From Nitrososphaeria archaeon (lineage in GTDB: Archaea > Thermoproteota > Nitrososphaeria > Geothermarchaeales > JDFR-13), in assembly GCA_027078545.1 (NCBI GenBank), contig JALWXN010000004.1, positions 640,737-704,736 on the forward strand: DNA of 64,000 nt. Direction: 5' to 3'. Of the stretch, positions 59,565-64,000 are shown one piece after another. A program made the translations under genes and the position numbers. The notes under the pieces were generated by a model. The model had not been told where the DNA came from, did no database searches, and was given only the letters and a program-made list of their open reading frames with translations. The number at the start of each line of letters is the position of its first letter. Positions within the stretch are counted from its first letter, which is position 1.

Positions 59565-61234
59565 AGAACCACCTCTGGTAGATACCTCTCCACAACCTCC
59601 TCCCTAGACTCACGCAGCATCTTGACCGCCTTAGGGAGCTTCTCAAGGATGTCCCAAGATGTCATGCCATCCATACCCAGCTCCTCAGCGGCGAGGTCAC
59701 CCGCCAGGCCATGTATGAAGACGCCGTTCTTCACCGCATCCCTCATCCTTAGGCCCAGGCCGTACATTGCGGCAATTACTCCGTTCAACACGTCGCCAGA
59801 GCCGGCGGTCGCCATCCCGGGGTTACCAGACATGTTTATAAATACCTCTCCATCCGGCGTGGCTATCTGTGTATGGGCACCCTTATAGACGATGTAGCAC
59901 CTATTCTCCTGGGCGATCTCCCTAACCATCTCCACGGCGCTCCCCTCCAACATCTCCATCGAGACCCTGAAGATCTTGCTGAACTCCGCCCTATGGGGAG
60001 TCAACACGGTCTCCCCACCCCTGTTCTTAACGATCTCGGGCTCCTCCCTCAGGATGTAGAGCCCATCCCCATCCAGTATCACGGGTATATCCACCTTCTT
60101 GAAGAGCTCCCGGGCCAGCTCCTGGCTCTCACCACTCCTACCCAGGCCGGGGCCTAGGATCAGGATGTCTATACCCGCATCCCTGATAATCTCGAGTATA
60201 TGGTCGATATTCGCTGTGGATAGGCCTCCCCTACCATCATCCTCCAGTGGGTGGTAGACGATCTCTGGGGCCCTGGATGCGGCCACCCTGATCACCTCTG
60301 GCAGAGAGGCTAGCCTGGCGTAGCCGCCACCCGCCTTGAGGAAGGCGTAGGTGGAGAGTAGGGGCGCCCCATAATAGTTGGCTGCCCCACCCACCGTCAG
60401 GAGCTTTCCAAACTCCCCCTTATGCCCACTCTCCTTCCTAGGCTTTATCTCGATCGGTATGTTTAGATAGGTCCTTGTCTCGAGCTGCCTAAGGAGTGAT
60501 GAGGGGTAGGCCAGCCTAGTGATGTATAGCCTCCCATTATACTCAGCCCCTGGATATATGATGTTCCCGATCTTGAGTATGCCGAGGGCGACTGTGTAGC
60601 TGGCCCTCACAGCCTCTCCATATATCTTCGCATCGCCCCCACCCACGCCCGATGGTATATCAACCGATACAACGGGCTTCTTAGAGGCATTCACCATCTT
60701 GATAACCTCTCTGTAGAATCCCTCGACCTCCCTGTTCAGCCCAGTCCCGAATATGCCGTCGACAATAACTGTTGACCATTCGAGATACTCCCTAAGCCTT
60801 GGTAGGTCTGGCCTGCCAAGTATCGGGGTGACCTCAGCGTCCAGCGATACCAGGACCCTATAATACCTCTCCGCCGGGTACCCATACCTGCCGGGGTCAC
60901 CCACTATACAGATCTTGACGTCATAACCCTCCACGAAGAGCTTGAGCCCAGTGCCCAGGGCGTCACCACCATTATTACCCGTACCCGCAAGGATAAGTAC
61001 ACGCTCCCTATCAAGATCAAAATTACTCCTCAGGACCCTGAAGACGGCGAGAGCCGCATTATCCATGAGGATTAAGGGGTCTATACCCGCCTCAGCCGCC
61101 AGACGGTCGAGCTGGGCAGCATCCTCAGAGGTACCCACCAGATACTTCAATATACCGTTCCCACCCAACACCTCAACCAGCCTATCCATAGAGTCCCAAC
61201 AAAACATTTTAAAAATAATTATCTCATCCAGGTC
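59561..61234 (-). CDS. Bifunctional NAD(P)H-hydrate epimerase / ADP-dependent dehydratase (NnrE-NnrD)
   Basis: Repairs damaged NAD(P)HX, a common heat-driven error. 557 residues. The epimerase domain (about 40-250) shows LILAGTGNNGGDALGTGLKL, DGIFGTGL and SVDIPSGVGGGD. The ADP-dependent kinase-fold dehydratase domain (about 265-550) shows KLLTVGGAANYYGAPLLST, LGPGLGRS, TPHRAEF and SGNPGMATAGSGDVLNGVIA. About 40 residues precede the usual family start, so the true start may be later. ATG 61234 is used; the frame opens at TTG 61255. Confidence 0.93.
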   Translation of the reverse strand, partial: DLDEIIIFKMFCWDSMDRLVEVLGGNGILKYLVGTSEDAAQLDRLAAEAGIDPLILMDNAALAVFRVLRSNFDLDRERVLILAGTGNNGGDALGTGLKLFVEGYDVKICIVGDPGRYGYPAERYYRVLVSLDAEVTPILGRPDLPRLREYLEWSTVIVDGIFGTGLNREVEGFYREVIKMVNASKKPVVSVDIPSGVGGGDAKIYGEAVRASYTVALGILKIGNIIYPGAEYNGRLYITRLAYPSSLLRQLETRTYLNIPIEIKPRKESGHKGEFGKLLTVGGAANYYGAPLLSTYAFLKAGGGYARLASLPEVIRVAASRAPEIVYHPLEDDGRGGLSTANIDHILEIIRDAGIDILILGPGLGRSGESQELARELFKKVDIPVILDGDGLYILREEPEIVKNRGGETVLTPHRAEFSKIFRVSMEMLEGSAVEMVREIAQENRCYIVYKGAHTQIATPDGEVFINMSGNPGMATAGSGDVLNGVIAAMYGLGLRMRDAVKNGVFIHGLAGDLAAEELGMDGMTSWDILEKLPKAVKMLRESREEVVERYLPEVVL

Positions 61235-61255
61235 CATAGGTTCAACCCACGACAA

Positions 61256-61498
61256 AACAGTTACATTAACTTAACCATAAAAACCATATAGTTAATGTTA
61301 GGAATCTCTTATAGTGCATGTATATGAGAACTAAACATAGTGAATCAAGGTAGTGATGTTTAAGGCAAACACCTCCAAGTATTTACCCTTTATGTTTTTC
61401 TTCCCCTTTATAAAGGTAACTCAATTATTCGTGCATGTTAGATTGTATCTATCCAGAGCAAAGATTTATTAGGAAATTTTTGATGTATTTTTATTGAG
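61256..61498. promoter_or_regulatory. AT-rich intergenic region: NnrDE promoter with inverted repeat, S1-protease promoter
   Basis: ACATTAAC (61263-61270) and GTTAATGT (61291-61298) form an inverted repeat with a 20-base spacer that contains the minus-strand TATA-like sequences for NnrDE. A 12-base palindrome CCTTTATAAAGG at 61405-61416 contains a plus-strand TATA box 92 bases before the S1 protease ATG. The last 40 bases (TTATTAGG at about 61466 onward) resemble the same stretch before the paralogue at 63574. No gene is seen. Confidence 0.5.
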
Positions 61499-62293
61499 AT
61501 GATAGTTAAAGAGCGTTTGGCGAATATTGCACTCAGAGCATTTTCAGTGATAACCATCGCATTATTACTTCTAGGTCAGTTAGCGATAGCATGGCCCCCA
61601 GCACATCAATCCTATAGCGAAGCGATAGGGGGAGTTCATATAAAGATTTATAAGTTCTATGAGAGGTCACTTCAGGAGTACCTAGTTGGAACGTGTACGT
61701 TAGGATATGCCGCAGAATTAAATGGAGTTAGTGGTATTGTAACGGCAGGACATTGTTTCGACGGGATTACTGGGAATTACGACCCTCCTGAGATATGGTG
61801 GTGGACCGTTTACCAGCCTGATAGGACAGGTCTTTATGTTGGTTCTCCATCCCATGTCTATGGTGATCTAAGCTATATAGATACTGCGTTCATACCAAGT
61901 AGCCATGTATCCCCCAGTATACTGACAAAAGATCCATATGGCAATGCGGCTGTCTTACCAGTAGAATCAATAGTGCCTTGGTCTTCTATATCTGTAGGTA
62001 TGGCTGTAACTAAAACAGGTTCAAACTCTGGTGTAGAGAATGGACACGTTCAGGGATATTACATGAATCTCTATGGATTGAAATGGGTTGTAAGGTACAT
62101 TAACATGAGTGCTGTACCTGGAGATAGTGGGGGTCCAGTTTATCAAAGAACTTTAGTTAGAGAAGAGGGGTACTGGACATACCAGATTAGCTTGATAGCG
62201 ATAATGGTGGCTGTGGACGGTACTTACGTCTACTCCATATCAGTAGATGGTATCCAAACTGAAGTTGGGATAGTTCCTCAAACATGGTGGTGA
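61499..62293 (+). CDS. Secreted trypsin-like (S1, chymotrypsin-fold) serine protease
   Basis: A 264-residue secreted protease. The signal peptide is residues about 10-32 (ALRAFSVITIALLLLGQLAIA). The triad is H85 in TAGHC, D128 in YIDTAF and S210 in PGDSGGPVY. A cysteine at CTLGYAA and C86 after the catalytic His match the disulfide next to the active site in chymotrypsin-like enzymes. Such proteases are rare in hyperthermophilic archaea. Base composition is AT-richer than the core genes. The next gene follows at once and may encode a partner. A paralogue begins at 63574. Confidence 0.9.
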   Translation: MIVKERLANIALRAFSVITIALLLLGQLAIAWPPAHQSYSEAIGGVHIKIYKFYERSLQEYLVGTCTLGYAAELNGVSGIVTAGHCFDGITGNYDPPEIWWWTVYQPDRTGLYVGSPSHVYGDLSYIDTAFIPSSHVSPSILTKDPYGNAAVLPVESIVPWSSISVGMAVTKTGSNSGVENGHVQGYYMNLYGLKWVVRYINMSAVPGDSGGPVYQRTLVREEGYWTYQISLIAIMVAVDGTYVYSISVDGIQTEVGIVPQTWW

Positions 62294-62298
62294 TCACC

Positions 62299-63282
62299 AT
62301 GAGAAATGTCATACAAATAATAATGATGGTCCTCACTATATCGCTGCTGGTTAGCTCTTCTGCCTTAGTGGCAAGAGATGGCTTTGAGGTCTCGTATGAA
62401 CCGATATACTCAAGTAACAGACTTTCAATTACAAGGGTAGTCATGGAGCTTAACATCATAGACAACGTTGTTATCATGAGGTATGAGGATTTCTCTAGGG
62501 ATCCCGTCACCCTCATAACTGGGGAGATAGCTAGGAGGACTGGAGGAGGGTTGGACGAGTCAGACTTTAGCTGGATGATTAAGGTAGGCTATAACGATGT
62601 GTTGCGGGACCTCTACAATAGGTATCCTAGTCTCGGGGGTGTCTACCCAGTCGATAGGGACACGTTCCTACTTATGATGATGGGGAGTGACGAGTCCAAG
62701 ATCCAGCGTGATGTCTTGGGCATAGCTGGCTATATGAAGTCTGGCCTCGGGCTTGGATCGATAGATATCTACTATATCCAGCTACCCATCGACCCCTACG
62801 TGCCAGACACCGATCTCTATCACTACTCTGAGCTGTACTCCAGCCTAATGGCTAGCGGTGAGATACCCGAATATCTCTTCATGTTCACGATAACGAATGG
62901 CGTGCCCGAGTTCGGGGCCTGGCTCAGCTGTGAGGTTGACGGCACCAGGGTTACACATAACTACTATGAGGTCGTCAATGGGGTTAGGAGCCTAGCCGAC
63001 AAGATGTTCGGGAAGGATTCTAAAGTGGTTCTACACGTTGTGTCGGTGTGCGGTGGCCTGGAGCCCCTAGTAAACCCTGGGTCTAGCCAGGCAGTATCGA
63101 TAGAGGACCAACTAGCCCCCAGTTTAGAGGAGGAAAAGGAGACCGAGGCCTCAACAGAGAGTGGATCATCACACATGGCAGGAGAGATAGCCAGTCTCTA
63201 CCCATACATAACACTACTCATAGCACTATCCATAGCTATCCCAGCAGCATACCTACTCCTCCGCAGAGTATCAGGAATCTAA
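62299..63282 (+). CDS. Secreted membrane-anchored protein of unknown function next to the S1 protease
   Basis: A 327-residue protein with a signal peptide (residues about 3-24), an extracytoplasmic domain of about 240 residues with two cysteines (LSCEVDG and VSVCGG), an acidic Ser/Glu-rich linker (EEEKETEASTESGSS) and a C-terminal membrane helix (about 302-320) ending RRVSGI. ATG 62299 is chosen with GGTGGTGATC just upstream; ATG 62284 overlaps the protease stop. Family not recognised. It may be a substrate, inhibitor or surface anchor for the protease; inference only. Confidence 0.75.
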   Translation: MRNVIQIIMMVLTISLLVSSSALVARDGFEVSYEPIYSSNRLSITRVVMELNIIDNVVIMRYEDFSRDPVTLITGEIARRTGGGLDESDFSWMIKVGYNDVLRDLYNRYPSLGGVYPVDRDTFLLMMMGSDESKIQRDVLGIAGYMKSGLGLGSIDIYYIQLPIDPYVPDTDLYHYSELYSSLMASGEIPEYLFMFTITNGVPEFGAWLSCEVDGTRVTHNYYEVVNGVRSLADKMFGKDSKVVLHVVSVCGGLEPLVNPGSSQAVSIEDQLAPSLEEEKETEASTESGSSHMAGEIASLYPYITLLIALSIAIPAAYLLLRRVSGI

Positions 63283-63291
63283 TTCCCATCC

Positions 63292-63319
63292 CTCATCCTT
63301 TTTACCATCTTTGGATGAG
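63292..63319 (+). terminator. Hairpin with T-run after the membrane-anchored protein
   Basis: CTCATCC (63292-63298) pairs with GGATGAG (63313-63319) around a 14-base loop holding TTTTT. It starts ten bases after the stop, so it is a plausible terminator. Confidence 0.4.
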
Positions 63320-63573
63320 CGGTTAGCCGTAGTTCAATGCTAGAGACGGCCTGTTCAGCAAATATGACAATATATGGATAGATATCGTCAATACCATGCT
63401 TTCCAAATTAGGAGATCGAGGATAAGATTGCTTAGGGGTAAATACATAGATTGGTCTTTTGGGGTAATGTCTCCCATAGTGTTTATAAATAAAACATGCT
63501 TATTGATACATCCTAACATGTAGTAACAAGGTGTTAAAACTTATTAGGTCTTAATAGAGATATTATTTTTGAA
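63320..63573 (+). promoter_or_regulatory. AT-rich intergenic region with promoter and leader of the second S1 protease
   Basis: TTTATAAAT at 63482-63490 is about 91 bases before ATG 63574, nearly the same spacing as TTTATAAAGG before the first S1 gene. TTATTAGG at about 63542 and the T-rich stretch to the ATG also match the first gene's leader. A tRNA-like fragment at 63319-63350 is discussed as a finding. No coding frame is seen. Confidence 0.5.
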
Positions 63574-64000
63574 ATGGTAGTTAAAGGGCACAATAGGAAT
63601 ATCAAGCTGAAAATATTGTCACTGGTGACGATCCCAATGCTGTTACAGGTGCAGCTGATCCCGTTGGTATGGCCGCCCGCTTGGTACCCCCGTAGCGATA
63701 TCATTGGAGGATTGGCGATTGGAATCTACCTGTACTATGATAGAACAATGGAAGAGTATCCGACTTCTATATGTACAGTAGGATATGCGGCTATAAAGGA
63801 CGGAGTTGAAGGATATGTAACCGCGGGACATTGTTTCGACGGTGTTACGGGCTATTTCAATCCACCAAATATGTGGTGGTGGAAAGTCTACCAACCACCT
63901 AATGGATCAAACATCCGCTACGTCGGTTCACCATCCCATGTATATGGGGACGCAGACTATATCGATACAGGGTTCGTCCCCTATAGCAATGTAAAGCCAT
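63574..64000 (+). CDS. Second trypsin-like (S1) serine protease, cut by right window edge
   Basis: The frame is open from ATG 63574 to the edge: 142 codons. It is colinear with the protease at 61499: signal peptide near residues 10-32, then IGGLAIGIYLYYDRTMEEY, a cysteine in SICTVGYAA, catalytic H86 in TAGHCFDG, WWWKVYQPP, GSPSHVYGD and the catalytic D131 in YIDTGF. The serine box lies beyond the window. Start codon context (ATGGTAGTTAAAG) matches the first copy (ATGATAGTTAAAG). An ordinary tandem-duplicated gene, diverged in sequence. Confidence 0.88.
   Translation, partial: MVVKGHNRNIKLKILSLVTIPMLLQVQLIPLVWPPAWYPRSDIIGGLAIGIYLYYDRTMEEYPTSICTVGYAAIKDGVEGYVTAGHCFDGVTGYFNPPNMWWWKVYQPPNGSNIRYVGSPSHVYGDADYIDTGFVPYSNVKP

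Noticed and set aside
1-64000. CRISPR arrays, insertion sequences or prophage
   Set aside because: No regularly spaced repeats, transposase, integrase or phage structural genes were seen anywhere in the window.

Overview
The window reads as a chromosome segment of a thermophilic or hyperthermophilic archaeon of the Thermoproteota (Crenarchaeota). The signs are archaeal-type genes (2,3-bisphosphoglycerate-independent phosphoglycerate mutase of the apgM type, Clp1/Grc3-type polynucleotide kinase, Dph6, ZPR1, tungsten aldehyde ferredoxin oxidoreductase, orphan ADP-forming acyl-CoA synthetase alpha subunits, HtpX, an archaeal Lon-like protease). TATA-like boxes lie about 25-35 nt before many starts, as in leaderless mRNAs. 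TTG and GTG starts occur, and AGG is the dominant arginine codon. The fumarase starts and is sized like crenarchaeal fumarases. I cannot name the genus. No rRNA, tRNA, CRISPR array, transposase or insertion sequence was recognised.

Layout. 1-13.1 kb is a dense core region: an M32 carboxypeptidase (cut by the left edge), a DUF354 glycosyltransferase-like protein, a ferritin-VIT1 metal transporter, a crotonase, moaD-moaE for molybdopterin, a methionine block (MTHFR-like protein divergent from a two-gene split MetE), an AIM24 protein, an aminotransferase and an RNA/polynucleotide 5'-kinase. 13.2-22.1 kb holds two tandem, about 1440-residue secreted subtilisin-family (S8, pyrolysin-like) proteases. 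22.2-38.4 kb is mixed metabolism: an acylating semialdehyde dehydrogenase, a radical SAM enzyme, a DNA glycosylase, a CBS protein, an ion permease, a saccharopine-dehydrogenase-like enzyme, a thioredoxin-barrel fusion, an unusual flavin-fold/UbiA prenyltransferase fusion, HtpX, Dph6-ZPR1, apgM and a sugar nucleotidyltransferase.

38.4-46.7 kb is the standout metabolic block. A tungsten aldehyde oxidoreductase is divergent from a six-gene nitrous oxide reductase operon: nosZ with all seven CuZ histidines and a complete CuA site, then nosL, a small unrecognised membrane protein, nosD, nosF and nosY. This predicts respiration of N2O, with export of NosZ by the Tat pathway and copper-cluster maturation by NosDFY and NosL. 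A palindrome and a strong stem-loop lie in the nosZ leader. 46.7-61.3 kb returns to housekeeping genes: a second orphan acyl-CoA synthetase alpha subunit, two membrane-bound proteases (ClpP-fold and Lon-like), an ABC exporter with a perfect inverted repeat in its promoter, an ECF-type membrane component, aconitase, fumarase, IMP dehydrogenase and NAD(P)HX epimerase/dehydratase.

61.3 kb to the right end is AT-richer and looks accessory. It carries a secreted trypsin-like (S1) protease, a membrane-anchored secreted protein, and the first two thirds of a second S1 paralogue with a similar promoter and leader. Genes are tightly packed. Same-strand neighbours overlap by ATGA, TAATG or TGATG junctions. 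Convergent neighbours overlap repeatedly, several sharing one CTAG or CTAA as the stop codon of both genes.
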